This document shows, piece after piece, positions 6,844-15,887 of a stretch of 64,000 nucleotides of DNA. The stretch lies in the NCBI RefSeq assembly GCF_023074055.1, contig NZ_JADPKR010000016.1:23386-87385 (forward strand). Reading direction: 5' to 3'. Every line of letters begins with the position of its first letter. Within the stretch, counting starts at the first letter, position 1. The stretch comes from Bradyrhizobium sp. 141 (GTDB lineage Bacteria > Pseudomonadota > Alphaproteobacteria > Rhizobiales > Xanthobacteraceae). A program made the translations under genes and the position numbers. The notes under the pieces are model-generated. The model made no database searches. It was given only the letters and a program-made list of their open reading frames with translations, and was not told where the DNA came from.

Positions 6844-9075
6844 CTACCACGATGGCTCCGCCAGGGCAGCCCGCAGCATCGCGGCAAGATCTTTTCGTCG
6901 GAACGGCTTGGTCAGAATGCGGGCTTCGCCGATCCCGTCGGGTGTCTTGACCGCATTTTGGCTGTAGCCGGAGGTGAAGAGCACCTTGAGCCCGGGCCGC
7001 AGCTCGCTTGCCTGCCTCGCAAGCTCCGGCCCGAACATGCCGCCGGGCATCACGACGTCGGTGAACAGCAACTGGATGTCCCCGGGCTGGCGCAGCATGT
7101 TCAGCGCTGCGGGTCCGTTCGACGTCGCGATGACCCGGTAGCCGAGCGTCCTGAGCTCGTTCTCGACATAGGCTCGTACCATGTCGTCGTCTTCGACGAG
7201 AAGAATGGTTTCGTGTCCGGCTTGTGTGACGGTCTGCTCCGCAGGTGGCGGATCCTCGCTCGGCGGTGTTGCGAGACGCGGAAAGAAGAGCCTGACGACG
7301 CTGCCCTGTCCCGGTTCGGACTGCATTTGCACAAGCCCGCCGGACTGTTGTGCAAATCCGTAGACCATGCTCAGGCCGAGGCCGGTCCCCTTGCCGACCT
7401 CCTTGGTTGTGAAGAACGGCTCGAAGGCGCGGCTCGCCACTTCGGAGCTCATGCCGCTGCCAGTATCCGTCACGGCCAACATGACGTAGTCGCCGGGCCG
7501 CGGCTCGCCGTTGACGTCGAGGTCGGATTCACCGAGCGAGCTGTTATGGACCTCGACCGTCAGCTTGCCGCCTTCCGGCATGGCGTCGCGCGCGTTGAGC
7601 ACGAGGTTGAGCACGGCCGTCGTCAATTGGCCAGGATCGACGCTGGTCTGCCATAGATCCGGTTCGAACGCGAAGCGGCATTCGATGTGCTCGCCCAAAG
7701 TCCGACGCAAGAGCTGCTCCATGCCGAGAACTTTCTCGGCGATGTCGATCTCGCGCGGCCGGAGCGGCTGCTTGCGCGCGAAGGCGAGCAGGCTCTTGGT
7801 CAGGTCGGAACCGCGCTCCGCGGCGGTCGCGATGTCGCCGGCGATCCGGTGCAATTCCTTGTTTCCCGCCAGCCTGTCGGCAAGATGCTCCGAATTGCCG
7901 AGAATGACGGTCAACAGATTGTTGAAATCATGTGCCACGCCGCCGGTGAGCTGGCCCATGGCTTCCATCTTCTGGGATTGGCTGAGCTTGTGGCTGAGGT
8001 CCGCGATCGCGGTGCGCTGCTGCTCGAGCGATTCGGCGGTGCCGTTGAGCAGCGTCATCAATCCGCCAAGCTCGCCGCCCGGATGGGGCTCTGGAATGCG
8101 CGCGCTGAGATCGCCGCGTCCGAGCCTCTTGGCCATGGCGGCGAGCCGCCTGACCTGTCGCCCGACGCTCACGGTCGTGAGGATCCATAAGCCGGCCAGG
8201 AGCAGCAGCAGGGCCACCGCGAGAATTGCCATGTCCTCGTAGAGCCGGCGGTTTGCCGCCGCGACCAGTCCGTCCTTGGACCGTCCGACCATGATGGTGA
8301 GGCCGGCCTTGCGGATCGACGGTGATCGGGCAGCGGCCCAGACTTGCGTGCGGCCCTCGCGATCGGTCACCTCTTGAAACGCCTCCCGATCGGGCGTCGC
8401 GGCGAAGCGGAACAGGTCGGACTGGGCGATCGACGCGCCGACGGGCTCGCTCCAGCCGTCGCCCTTGGGGGCGGCGAGGACCGTCCCCTTGCTGTCGATG
8501 AGCAGGATCTCTTTCTGGGCGAGCAGCCGCTTGTGATGATACTCTGCGAACTTGTTCAGGTTGAACGAGGCGAGCAGGATGAACTTCAGCGCGCCCGCCT
8601 CCGATCGCACGGGATATGCGATCTGGAGCACTGATATTCCGGTGAGGCGGCCGAACACAGGCTCCAGCGCGACGACGCCGTGCGAGACGAGCGCCTGCTT
8701 GAAATAGGCGCGATCCGTCAGATCGAGGGTGCGGTTGGTCCGAAGCGAGTCGCAAAACAGGCTGCCGTTCGGATCAATGGTCAATATGCCCGTGAACTGC
8801 GGGTATTCTTCGCGCACTTCCGACAGAAACGCCGAGCACGCCGCCTTGTCGCGCGTGTCGAGGTCGCGGGCACGGGCGAGACCATAGTGAAGCTGGGCGG
8901 TGCCCTGGATCTTCCCGTCCAGATCGCTTGCGATGTCGTCGGCGGTCGCGGCCAGATTGGCCAGGGCCGCGTTGATTTCGCTGGACCTGTTCTGCACGAA
9001 GCGCAGCCCGACGAGGGTCGCCGGCACCAGCATGGCCGCGATGACGAGGATCAGTAACCGGGTACGCAGGCTCAT
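6844..9075 (-). CDS. hybrid sensor histidine kinase/response regulator
   Basis: A 743-residue inner-membrane hybrid kinase. A signal anchor (about 5-24) is followed by a periplasmic double-Cache-type sensor region (30-280), a second membrane segment near 283-302, a HAMP linker (303-355), the HisKA dimerisation domain with His382 in GGVAHDFNNLL, an ATPase domain (N box LNLVLNARDAM, G boxes TDTGSGM and GKGTGLGLS) and a C-terminal receiver with acidic pocket VEDDD and phosphoacceptor Asp673 in FTDVVMPG. Kinases with this plan sense small ligands outside the membrane. No separate response regulator is adjacent, so its output is unknown. It overlaps nothing and is transcribed against the plus-strand genes around it. 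Confidence 0.92.
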   Translation of the reverse strand: MSLRTRLLILVIAAMLVPATLVGLRFVQNRSSEINAALANLAATADDIASDLDGKIQGTAQLHYGLARARDLDTRDKAACSAFLSEVREEYPQFTGILTIDPNGSLFCDSLRTNRTLDLTDRAYFKQALVSHGVVALEPVFGRLTGISVLQIAYPVRSEAGALKFILLASFNLNKFAEYHHKRLLAQKEILLIDSKGTVLAAPKGDGWSEPVGASIAQSDLFRFAATPDREAFQEVTDREGRTQVWAAARSPSIRKAGLTIMVGRSKDGLVAAANRRLYEDMAILAVALLLLLAGLWILTTVSVGRQVRRLAAMAKRLGRGDLSARIPEPHPGGELGGLMTLLNGTAESLEQQRTAIADLSHKLSQSQKMEAMGQLTGGVAHDFNNLLTVILGNSEHLADRLAGNKELHRIAGDIATAAERGSDLTKSLLAFARKQPLRPREIDIAEKVLGMEQLLRRTLGEHIECRFAFEPDLWQTSVDPGQLTTAVLNLVLNARDAMPEGGKLTVEVHNSSLGESDLDVNGEPRPGDYVMLAVTDTGSGMSSEVASRAFEPFFTTKEVGKGTGLGLSMVYGFAQQSGGLVQMQSEPGQGSVVRLFFPRLATPPSEDPPPAEQTVTQAGHETILLVEDDDMVRAYVENELRTLGYRVIATSNGPAALNMLRQPGDIQLLFTDVVMPGGMFGPELARQASELRPGLKVLFTSGYSQNAVKTPDGIGEARILTKPFRRKDLAAMLRAALAEPSW

Positions 9076-9339
9076 CGGTGGGGCGGTCCGCTCTGGTCAT
9101 CGCGGGTGTGTTTGTTCGAAGGTAAAACTTGCGGATTATCGTCTGCTCAGTCCATAGGAATTCGCTCGAAAATCGCACACAAGATTAAAGAATTCGAGCC
9201 GCCTCGCGACGTTCGAACGGCGGGCGTCGTCGTTCCCTTCCCGTCATCCGGCATCAAGTTGCGCCTGCGCGCGGCGGCGCTAATATCGGGGTCGACCCGT
9301 GCGCGACGAAAAGATCGCGCCGATGCGTGGAGGAAGCTG

Positions 9340-10110
9340 ATGTCCATCTCGGGCAAGGTTGATCCGGTGGTGCGTCCCGTCGCGGCGACCGACATCGCCG
9401 AAGCGCTGGTCGAGGGCCTGCGTGATTTCCAGGCCCTGCCGCTTTACGGTCTCGGCTTCGGCGCGCTCTACGCCGCCGGCGGCATCGCCATCATGCTGTG
9501 CCTCACCGCCTACGGCATGGTCTATCTGGTCTATCCCCTGGCGGCCGGCTTTGCGCTGGTCGGACCGTTCGTGGCGATCGGCCTCTACGAGGTCAGCCGC
9601 CGCCGCGAGCGCGGCGAGCCGGTCTCCTTCGGCGCGATCTGGTCCGCCGTGCGCTCGCGCAGCGAGATCGGCTGGATGGCGTTCGTCACGCTGTTCGTGT
9701 TCGTGGTCTGGATGTACCAGGTGCGGCTCCTGATCGCGCTGCTGCTCGGCCTCAACGCCTCCTTCTCCAGCCTTCAGGAATTCATGACCGTGGTTCTGAC
9801 CACGAATGAAGGCCTGCTGTTCCTCGGCATCGGCAATGCCGTCGGTGCCGTGCTGTCGCTGATCCTGTTCTCGCTGACCGTGGTGTCGTTTCCGCTGCTG
9901 CTCGACCGTGAGGTCGATTTCGTCACGGCGATGGTGACGAGCGTGCGCGCGGTGGTGACGAGCCCGCTGCCGATGATCTCGTGGGCCGCGGTGATCGTGA
10001 TGCTGCTGATCGTCTCGGCGCTGCCGTATTTTCTGGGGCTGGTGGTGACGCTGCCGGTGCTCGGGCATGCGACGTGGCATCTTTATCGGCGGCTGGTGGT
10101 GCCGGTTTAG
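9340..10110 (+). CDS. DUF2189 multi-pass membrane protein
   Basis: A 256-residue protein with about six hydrophobic segments and the pattern of the DUF2189 family: N-terminal PVAATDIAEALVEGLRDFQA, then LYGLGFGALYAAGGI, a conserved YPLAAGFALVGPFVAIGLYE followed by SRRRERGE, and C-terminal membrane helices ending LPVLGHATWHLYRR. Its function is not known; members are inner-membrane proteins. The frame is open from 9106, but GGAGG 7 bases before the ATG at 9340 decides the start. It is divergent from the histidine kinase gene, with 264 bases between them that show no further gene. Confidence 0.85.
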   Translation: MSISGKVDPVVRPVAATDIAEALVEGLRDFQALPLYGLGFGALYAAGGIAIMLCLTAYGMVYLVYPLAAGFALVGPFVAIGLYEVSRRRERGEPVSFGAIWSAVRSRSEIGWMAFVTLFVFVVWMYQVRLLIALLLGLNASFSSLQEFMTVVLTTNEGLLFLGIGNAVGAVLSLILFSLTVVSFPLLLDREVDFVTAMVTSVRAVVTSPLPMISWAAVIVMLLIVSALPYFLGLVVTLPVLGHATWHLYRRLVVPV

Positions 10111-10139
10111 CGCGTCCCCTTCGCCCCTTGGGCAGTGCC

Positions 10140-10230
10140 GTAGGGTGGGCAAAGCGAAGCGTGCCCACGGTTCTGTTGTGATGTTGGGTTGGTCGTGGGC
10201 ACGGCGCAAGTGCGCCTTTGCCCACCCTAC
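10140..10230. repeat. interspersed inverted repeat (GTAGGGTGGGC family, copy 1)
   Basis: It begins GTAGGGTGGGCAAAGCGAAG and ends CGCCTTTGCCCACCCTAC, so the ends are inverse copies, with inner GTGCCCAC/GTGGGCAC arms. Copies lie at 53697-53783 (same orientation) and 27523-27609 (inverted). It occupies the gap between DUF2189 and the SRPBCC pseudogene, where two genes converge. Confidence 0.9.
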
Positions 10231-10251
10231 GAGACCGAACTCGCGGCGCCC

Positions 10252-10759
10252 CTACGGCGTCTTGATCCCCATCGCCTTCAGCGCGTCCAGCATCCGCTGC
10301 GGCGGCCCCAGCTTCACGACCAGCGGCTTGCCGGTCTCGAGCATGCTCTTGAGGCTGGAGAGGATCGCCGGCCAGCCCGAGCGGCCACCGGCGAGGATGT
10401 CGTCGCTGAGCGGGCGATCGTGGCCCTCGCTCATCGTCAGCCGCACTGCATCGCCGACCTGTTCGATCTCGTAGGTCACGAGCGTCGGACCGAGCTTCTC
10501 GATCAGTTCCGGCCAGTTGACGTTGAACGTGACCGCGAGCTTTCGCGGCGGATCGTAGGCGAGAACCTCGCCGCTGATGTGCAGCGCGCCGTCGGGCGTG
10601 CGCACGATGAACGCGCCGCCAAGGCGTGGCTCGACCTCCACTTCATTGCCGAAGAAGTACTGCTTGCTCCGCCAAAGTCAGCGCGTCCCACACCTTCTCC
10701 GGCGTGGAGGCGATGTAGATGGTGTAGACCGTGAGCGGCTTGAATTGATCGAGGTTCAT
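10252..10759 (-). pseudogene. SRPBCC/AHSA1-type protein gene with internal frameshift
   Basis: From the ATG at 10759 the frame reads MNLDQFKPLTVYTIYIASTP and continues EKVWDALTLAEQ, then hits a stop at 10645-10643. A different frame starting near 10668 continues the same family: SKQYFFGNEVEVEPRLGGAF through to DALKAMGIKTP. Joined, they make one SRPBCC domain of about 168 residues, parallel to the intact upstream neighbour. The frames join if two (or five) bases are missing around 10666-10684. The ATG overlaps the stop of the upstream SRPBCC gene (ATGA), so the operon design is intact. Either the gene is broken or the assembly has an error here. SRPBCC domains bind hydrophobic ligands in a deep pocket. 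Confidence 0.75.
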
Positions 10760-11226
10760 TTTGCATCGAATCCCTTGTTGAGCGCCGCGCGGGGGATGCC
10801 GAGCAGCTTGCCGGTCTCGAGCAGGCTCTTGAGCTGGGACAGGATCGCCGGCCAGCCGTTGGAGACGGCGCCGAGATATTTGCCGCCCTCGACGAAGCCG
10901 TCATGCAGCACGGTCAAACGCACGAGCGAGCCGAACGGTTCGATGGTGAAGACGACGCGCGAGATCGGCTCGCCCCGAAGCTCTTCGAACTTGTGGTGCT
11001 TGAAGCTGTAGGACAGGCGCCGCGGCGGATCGGCTTCCAGGATCTCGCCGGCATCCGTGACCTCGCCGTCCAGCAGGAGCGCGAAGGGCGAGCCGATCTT
11101 CCAGTCCGACCTGACCTCGGCACCGAACCAGTATTGCATGGTGAACTCGCTCGACGTCAGCGCCTCCCACAGTTTTTCCGGAGTGGTCTCGATATAGGTC
11201 ACATAGACGAATTGCGGCTTACTCAT
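10756..11226 (-). CDS. SRPBCC (AHSA1-like) domain protein
   Basis: A 156-residue START/Bet v1-fold protein: opening strand VYVTYIETTPEKLWEALTSS, then FTMQYWFGAEVRSDWKIGSP, the DAGEILEADPPRRLSYSF strand pair and a C-terminal helix NGWPAILSQLKSLLETGK. The pattern (TPEKLWEAL, GWPAIL) is typical of proteins encoded next to ArsR regulators. Its ATG overlaps the last eight bases of the arsR gene (11219-11226) and its stop overlaps the next gene's start, so all three are translationally coupled. The ligand is unknown. Confidence 0.87.
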   Translation of the reverse strand: MSKPQFVYVTYIETTPEKLWEALTSSEFTMQYWFGAEVRSDWKIGSPFALLLDGEVTDAGEILEADPPRRLSYSFKHHKFEELRGEPISRVVFTIEPFGSLVRLTVLHDGFVEGGKYLGAVSNGWPAILSQLKSLLETGKLLGIPRAALNKGFDAK

Positions 11227-11533
11227 CGCGCTTCTCCAACTGACGTTTCAACTCGCCGAGCGCGGCGAGCTTGCCGCGCTCGAATTTCTTGATCCAGCGA
11301 TCACCGATCTGATGGATCGGCACCGGGTTGAGGTAGTGCAGCTTCTCGCGGCCATGCCTGATGGCGGTGACCAGATTGGCCTCCTCCAGAATCGAAAGGT
11401 GCTTGGTCACGGCCTGCCGCGTCATCGCAAGGCCCTCGCAGAGCTCGTTCAGCGTCTGGCCGTTCCTGGCGTGAAGCCGATCCAGGAGCGAGCGTCGTGA
11501 TGCATCGGCGAGCGCTTTGAAGACCTCATCCAT
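11219..11533 (-). CDS. ArsR family transcriptional regulator
   Basis: A 104-residue winged-helix repressor. MDEVFKALADASRRSLLDRL is the usual ArsR opening; helix-turn-helix residues follow in TLNELCEGLAMTRQAVTKHL and the wing in LVTAIRHGREKLHYLNPVPI. No cysteine or histidine metal-binding set is evident, and ArsR proteins paired with SRPBCC genes commonly sense something other than metal. The frame is open from a TTG at 11551, but the ATG at 11533 fits the family start. No clear ribosome site precedes it; a 16-base palindrome lies 15 bases upstream and probably is its operator. Confidence 0.88.
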   Translation of the reverse strand: MDEVFKALADASRRSLLDRLHARNGQTLNELCEGLAMTRQAVTKHLSILEEANLVTAIRHGREKLHYLNPVPIHQIGDRWIKKFERGKLAALGELKRQLEKRDE

Positions 11534-11547
11534 GGCAATGATAATAG

Positions 11548-11563
11548 GCAACCAAATGGTTGC
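11548..11563. promoter_or_regulatory. candidate ArsR autoregulatory operator
   Basis: GCAACCAAATGGTTGC has 7-base inverted arms (GCAACCA/TGGTTGC) and a 2-base centre. It lies immediately upstream of the arsR start at 11533, where a repressor dimer would cover the promoter of the arsR-SRPBCC-SRPBCC operon. Confidence 0.55.
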
Positions 11564-11649
11564 ATGTCAAGATGGTGTCTTTGGCGCGCTCAATCGGCCG
11601 TGCTAGCTTTTCATCTCAGCCAACGCAGATTGGTTCCGGGAGGACTTTC

Positions 11650-13095
11650 ATGTTCCGTCGCGTTTCACTTGCTGCCGCCCTCGTCCTTTTTGTTTGCAGC
11701 ACCGCGGCCCAGGCCCAGAAGCAAACCATCGGCGCGCCGCCTGAAGCGTCCAACATGAAGCTCGTCGGCACGAGCGACCTCCAGGCCCGCAGCGCCTATC
11801 AGCCGACCATCCATCACCAGGGCGATCGCTGGATCGCCTATATCGGCCATCACGGCGGCACCGACGACGTGCCTGCGCCCGTCAACCCGATGACGGGCAA
11901 CGCCGAGCCGAACGGAACGTCCATCGTCGACGTCACCGATCCCGCGCGCCCGAAATATCTGCGGCACCTGCCGGGGCAGGAGGGCAAGTACGAATCCGGC
12001 GGCGCGCAGATGGTGCGGGTCTGCGACGGCAAGGCGTTGCCGAAGGGGGATCCCAACGCGGTCTACATGCTCAGGACCTTCGGCAGCGAAGCGCATGAGA
12101 TCTGGAACGTCACCGACCCCGCCAGTCCGGTGCTCATCACGCGCATCGGCGGCTTGAAGGACACGCATAAGAGCTGGTGGGAATGCGACACCGGCATTGC
12201 CTATCTCGTCTCGGGCGCGCCGGACTGGCGCACGCGGCGCATGACGCAGGTCTACGATCTCTCCGATCCCGCGCATCCGCAGAAGATCCGCGACTTTGGC
12301 CTGGCGGGTCAGGAGCCCGGTTCGACCGGGGCGGTGCCGATCGAGTTGCACGGGCCGATCTCGACCGGCCCCGATGGCAACCGCGTCTATTTCGGCTACG
12401 GCACCAACAAGGGCGGCATCCTGCAGATCGTCGACCGCGACAAGCTCTTGAACGGGCCGAAGGAGCCGACGCCGGACAATCTGCGCTATCCCGAGATTGC
12501 GCGGATGCCGATGTCCGCCTTCAACGGCGCGCACACCACGTTTCCGATGCTCGACCTGCCCATCGCCGAGTTCGCCGAAGACAAGGACGGCAAGACCCGC
12601 GACATCGTCATGATCGTGAATGAAGCGATCCTCAACGAATGCGGCGAGGCGCGGCAGATGGTCTGGTTCGCGGACGTCACCACCGAGACGCGGCCGATGA
12701 TGATCTCGAGCTACACGGTGCCGGAAGCGAGCGGGCAGTTCTGCCAGCGGGGCGGCCGCTTCGGCTCGCATTCCTCGAGCGAGAGCATGGCGCCGGTTTA
12801 TTACAAGAAGATGGCCTTCATCGCCTTCTTCAATGCCGGGGTGCGCGCGCTCGACATCCGCGATCCCTATCACCCCAAGGAGGTCGGCTACTTCATTCCG
12901 TCGATCACTGCTGCCACCGACAAGCGCTGCATTCCGATCGAGGGCGGCGAGCGCTGCAAGGTTGCGATCCAGACCAACAATGTCGAGACGGATGATCGCG
13001 GCTACATCTACATCGTCGACCGCGCTAATACCGGCCTGCACATCCTCGAGCTGACGGGACCGGCGCGCGCGGCCGCCGGCCTGCCGAAGGGCTGA
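11650..13095 (+). CDS. secreted LVIVD-repeat beta-propeller protein
   Basis: A 481-residue exported protein. The ATG at 11650 follows GGGAGG and opens a Sec signal peptide (FRRVSLAAALVLFVCSTAAQ, cleavage near AQA-Q). The rest shows repeated blade-like units of the LVIVD type: GTSIVDVTDPARPKYLRHLP, HEIWNVTDPASPVLITRIGG, TQVYDLSDPAHPQKIRDFGL and VRALDIRDPYHPKEVGYFIP. Such repeats form beta-propellers on the outside of the cytoplasmic membrane. Six cysteines (for example CDGKAL, WECDTG, NECGEA, CQRGG, RCIPIEGGERC) could form disulfides in the periplasm. Function is unknown. It is divergent from the arsR operon. Confidence 0.85.
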   Translation: MFRRVSLAAALVLFVCSTAAQAQKQTIGAPPEASNMKLVGTSDLQARSAYQPTIHHQGDRWIAYIGHHGGTDDVPAPVNPMTGNAEPNGTSIVDVTDPARPKYLRHLPGQEGKYESGGAQMVRVCDGKALPKGDPNAVYMLRTFGSEAHEIWNVTDPASPVLITRIGGLKDTHKSWWECDTGIAYLVSGAPDWRTRRMTQVYDLSDPAHPQKIRDFGLAGQEPGSTGAVPIELHGPISTGPDGNRVYFGYGTNKGGILQIVDRDKLLNGPKEPTPDNLRYPEIARMPMSAFNGAHTTFPMLDLPIAEFAEDKDGKTRDIVMIVNEAILNECGEARQMVWFADVTTETRPMMISSYTVPEASGQFCQRGGRFGSHSSSESMAPVYYKKMAFIAFFNAGVRALDIRDPYHPKEVGYFIPSITAATDKRCIPIEGGERCKVAIQTNNVETDDRGYIYIVDRANTGLHILELTGPARAAAGLPKG

Positions 13096-13135
13096 CGATG
13101 CGGCGCGCGGCCCCCGATCTTCCCCATTCTCCGCT

Positions 13136-13235
13136 GTCATCACCCGCGAAAGCGGGTGATCCAGTACTCCGCGGCGGTCGTGTCATACGGAATGGCCGCG
13201 GGCGTACTGGATACACCGCTTTCGCGGGGTATGAC
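13136..13235. repeat. interspersed inverted repeat (GTCATCACCCGCGAAAGCGG family)
   Basis: The left end reads GTCATCACCCGCGAAAGCGG and the right end CCGCTTTCGCGGGGTATGAC; inside, CCAGTACTCCGCGG pairs imperfectly with CCGCGGGCGTACTGG. This is a separate family from the other repeats here and occurs once in the window. Confidence 0.8.
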
Positions 13236-13333
13236 ACCGGTGGTGGGGCGTAGACGTTGCGCTCATCCGTCTTCCGTTCCCGCCCGTCCCATGCATTAAT
13301 ACCTCCGAACCGCTTTCAGCCGAGTCACCCATC

Positions 13334-13951
13334 ATGTCCATGCAAGCCTACCTTGCCTTCCTCGCCGCCTGCATCGCGCTGGCGCTGCTGCCGGGGCCAA
13401 TCGTCACCCTCGTCATCGCCAACGGCCTGCGCCACGGCACGCGTGCCGCGCTCACCAACGTTGCCGGTGCGCAAGCCGGGCTTGCCATCGTCATCGGCAT
13501 CGTCGCGGTCGGCCTGACCTCGCTGATGGCGACCATGGGCTACTGGTTCGACTGGGTGCGCTTTGCCGGCGCCGCTTATCTGGTCTGGCTCGGCATCAAG
13601 CTGATCTGGCAGCCGGTCGAGGGCGTCGATGTCGACGCACCGCCTCCGCCGCCGCGCGGCGGGTTCTTCCTGCAAGGATTCCTGGTGCTGCTGTCGAACC
13701 CGAAAGTGCTGGTGTTCTTCGGTGCCTTCATCCCGCAGTTCATGGACATGAACCAGCCGCACTTTCCGCAGGTCGCGCTGCTGGGCGCGACCTTCATGGT
13801 CACCGCTGTGGTGACCGATGCGCTCTACGCCATCGCCGCCGGGCGCGCGCGAAAATTCTTCTCGGCGCGCCGCACGCGCCTGATGTCGCGCATCTCCGGC
13901 GGCTTCATGATCGGCGGCGGCATCTGGCTGGCGCTGACCCGGGCGAAATAA
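13334..13951 (+). CDS. LysE/RhtB family amino-acid exporter
   Basis: A 205-residue inner-membrane protein with six hydrophobic segments and the family signature ALALLPGPIVTLVIANGLRH near the N terminus (the conserved PGP motif). A short hydrophilic loop rich in proline (DAPPPPPRGG) separates the halves, followed by GFLVLLSNPKVLVFFGAFIP, the second conserved motif (NPK). Members export amino acids or their derivatives such as homoserine lactones; the substrate here is unknown. A second paralogue lies at 29211-29822. The ATG at 13334 gives the normal family length. Confidence 0.9.
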   Translation: MSMQAYLAFLAACIALALLPGPIVTLVIANGLRHGTRAALTNVAGAQAGLAIVIGIVAVGLTSLMATMGYWFDWVRFAGAAYLVWLGIKLIWQPVEGVDVDAPPPPPRGGFFLQGFLVLLSNPKVLVFFGAFIPQFMDMNQPHFPQVALLGATFMVTAVVTDALYAIAAGRARKFFSARRTRLMSRISGGFMIGGGIWLALTRAK

Positions 13952-14034
13952 CCGCCATCGGGCCTGTTGGCCTTGAACCCTTCGCGGCGGCGATGCGTCC
14001 AATCGGGCATTGCCGCTGACGAAGGAATTTGGCC

Positions 14035-15009
14035 GTGCCCGATCTGCCCTGGTTCGTCTATGCAATGCTGCTTGCGCCGCTCGGGCTGCTATTGATCGCC
14101 GCAATCGTCAAGACTTGGCAGGTGCGCGAGGCGCGCAACTGGCCGCAAGCGCCGGGCAAGGTCGTCACCTCGGTTGCAGAGGTGCGCGAGGTCAGGGTCT
14201 CCGACAGCGACCGCGAGGACGGCTATCGCCTCGAGAAACGCAATTTTGCGAATGTGACTTACGAATATGCGGTCGGCAGCCGGAAGCTGCGCTGTAACCG
14301 CATCTCGATCGGCGAGGATCTCGGCAATTTCGAGGTCGCCGAGAAGCTCGCAAAGTATCCCGCCGGCAGCATCGTCACCGTCTACTACAATCCGCGCCAT
14401 CCCGATCAGGCCGTGCTGGAGCGCGACCTGCCCAAGGGGCTGTGGGGCTGCCTCGGCATCGGCACGGCGATCGTGCTTGGCATCGTGTTCGGCTCGGCGT
14501 TCGGTCTCAACCAGACTTATGCATACCTCGCGCACCACATCGCCCGGCCCGATCTCGCGGGCCTCGTCGTCGGCCTCGGCGCGTTCGGCCTCGTTATCGC
14601 GCTGATGGGGTATGGGGTGCGACGGCAGGCGGCGATGGCGGCGCGCTGGCCGGTGGTGCGGGGCACGATCAAGCTGTCGGCACTCGAGCAATATTACGAG
14701 GCCAGCGAGCCGGGCGAGCGCCGCGGTACCGAGATGTTCGGCAAACGCGTGACCTACACCTATCGCTATCAGAACGTCAGCTACACCAATGAATGCGCGC
14801 GCGTTGCGGCCGGGACGTCCGATGCGATGCTGAAGAAGCTCATGTCGCGCTACCGGGACGGCGCGACCGTCGAGGTGCGCGTCAATCCCGACAACCCGGA
14901 CGAGGCAACGCTCAATGCAAACGGCGCCAGCCGCATCGCCTGGCTGCTGTGGGGCATCGCCGCGATCTTCGCCGCGCTCGCAACGTTCGTCGCGACGCGT
15001 GGTGGTTAA
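14035..15009 (+). CDS. DUF3592 membrane protein
   Basis: A 324-residue protein with four membrane segments: about 4-24 (WFVYAMLLAPLGLLLIAAIV), about 133-155, about 173-195 (LAGLVVGLGAFGLVIALMGY) and 305-322. Two DUF3592-type soluble parts lie between them, each with a conserved tail: KYPAGSIVTVYYNPRHPDQA and YRDGATVEVRVNPDNPDEAT. The internal repeat shows a duplicated domain. Function is unknown. GTG 14035 is chosen over TTG 14029 because GAAGGA lies 8 bases before it. Its stop codon overlaps the stop of the convergent gene at 15006. Confidence 0.82.
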   Translation: MPDLPWFVYAMLLAPLGLLLIAAIVKTWQVREARNWPQAPGKVVTSVAEVREVRVSDSDREDGYRLEKRNFANVTYEYAVGSRKLRCNRISIGEDLGNFEVAEKLAKYPAGSIVTVYYNPRHPDQAVLERDLPKGLWGCLGIGTAIVLGIVFGSAFGLNQTYAYLAHHIARPDLAGLVVGLGAFGLVIALMGYGVRRQAAMAARWPVVRGTIKLSALEQYYEASEPGERRGTEMFGKRVTYTYRYQNVSYTNECARVAAGTSDAMLKKLMSRYRDGATVEVRVNPDNPDEATLNANGASRIAWLLWGIAAIFAALATFVATRGG

Positions 15010-15812
15010 TCGACCAGGCTCTCCGCCGTCAGCTCCGTCTCGATCTCCGCAAAAATCCTTGCCAGCCGTTCGGCCCATTGCTGCTGGCCGGACTGGTCGG
15101 CGATGAGATCCTGGCGGATCTCGATGCCGGTGTTGACGAGGCCGCGCGCCTCGCCGTGCACGGGAATGGTGTAATCGGTGAGGTCGTTCACCGCATAGGG
15201 CTCGTTGTCGCCGACGACGAGACCGCTCTCGATGCGAAGATGTTTCAACAGCAGCTGCGGCAGCACGGTGTCGCGGTTATACAGCGCGCCGATGTGCCAG
15301 GGCCGCGCGACGTCGGCATAAACAGGCGTGAAGCTGTGCAGCGACACCAGCACCGTCGGCCGCTCCTCGTGCAGGCGGCGGCTGATCGCGGCATCGATGC
15401 GATCATGATAGGGTTCGAAAATCTCGCGCCGCCGCGCTTCGCGCTCCCATTCCGAAATCCCTTCGTTGCCCGGGATCGCGGTGGCCTCGGAGATGACCGG
15501 GATCGAGCTTACTGCTTCGGGCGGACGGTTGCAGTCGATCACGAGCCGCGAATAGCGCTGCGCGATCAGATGTGCATCCAGCAGCTTGGCGAGCCGCTCG
15601 GCGACGCCGGCGATGCCGATGTCCCAGGCGATGTGCCGCGTCATCTCGCTTGCCGCGACGCCGAGGTCGCCGAGCGCACGCGGCAGCACCCGACCGTAAT
15701 GATCCGAGATGAGCAGGAAGGGCGATTGTCCTTCCGCATTCACCTCATGCACGGGCGGAATGTCACCCTCGCCGAGCAGTTGATCGGTCGCCTCGGCGGT
15801 GTGCTGGTCCAT
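15006..15812 (-). CDS. N-formylglutamate amidohydrolase family protein
   Basis: A 268-residue zinc-type hydrolase of the N-formylglutamate amidohydrolase family, which ends the histidine-degradation route or removes formyl groups from related compounds. Visible family blocks are PFLLISDHYGRVLP, HIAWDIGIAGVAERLAKLLD, RYSRLVIDCNRPPEA, TVLVSLHSFTPVY and GLVNTGIEIRQDLI. No histidine-utilisation genes are nearby, so the true substrate may differ. The stop overlaps that of the convergent DUF3592 gene (TTAA). Confidence 0.85.
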   Translation of the reverse strand: MDQHTAEATDQLLGEGDIPPVHEVNAEGQSPFLLISDHYGRVLPRALGDLGVAASEMTRHIAWDIGIAGVAERLAKLLDAHLIAQRYSRLVIDCNRPPEAVSSIPVISEATAIPGNEGISEWEREARRREIFEPYHDRIDAAISRRLHEERPTVLVSLHSFTPVYADVARPWHIGALYNRDTVLPQLLLKHLRIESGLVVGDNEPYAVNDLTDYTIPVHGEARGLVNTGIEIRQDLIADQSGQQQWAERLARIFAEIETELTAESLVD

Positions 15813-15887
15813 GCTGATTGCCTATGAAACGATAATCTGTGTAAACGGAGTAACGATATCGCACCGTCGTCGCAACGTTAGAACAGC

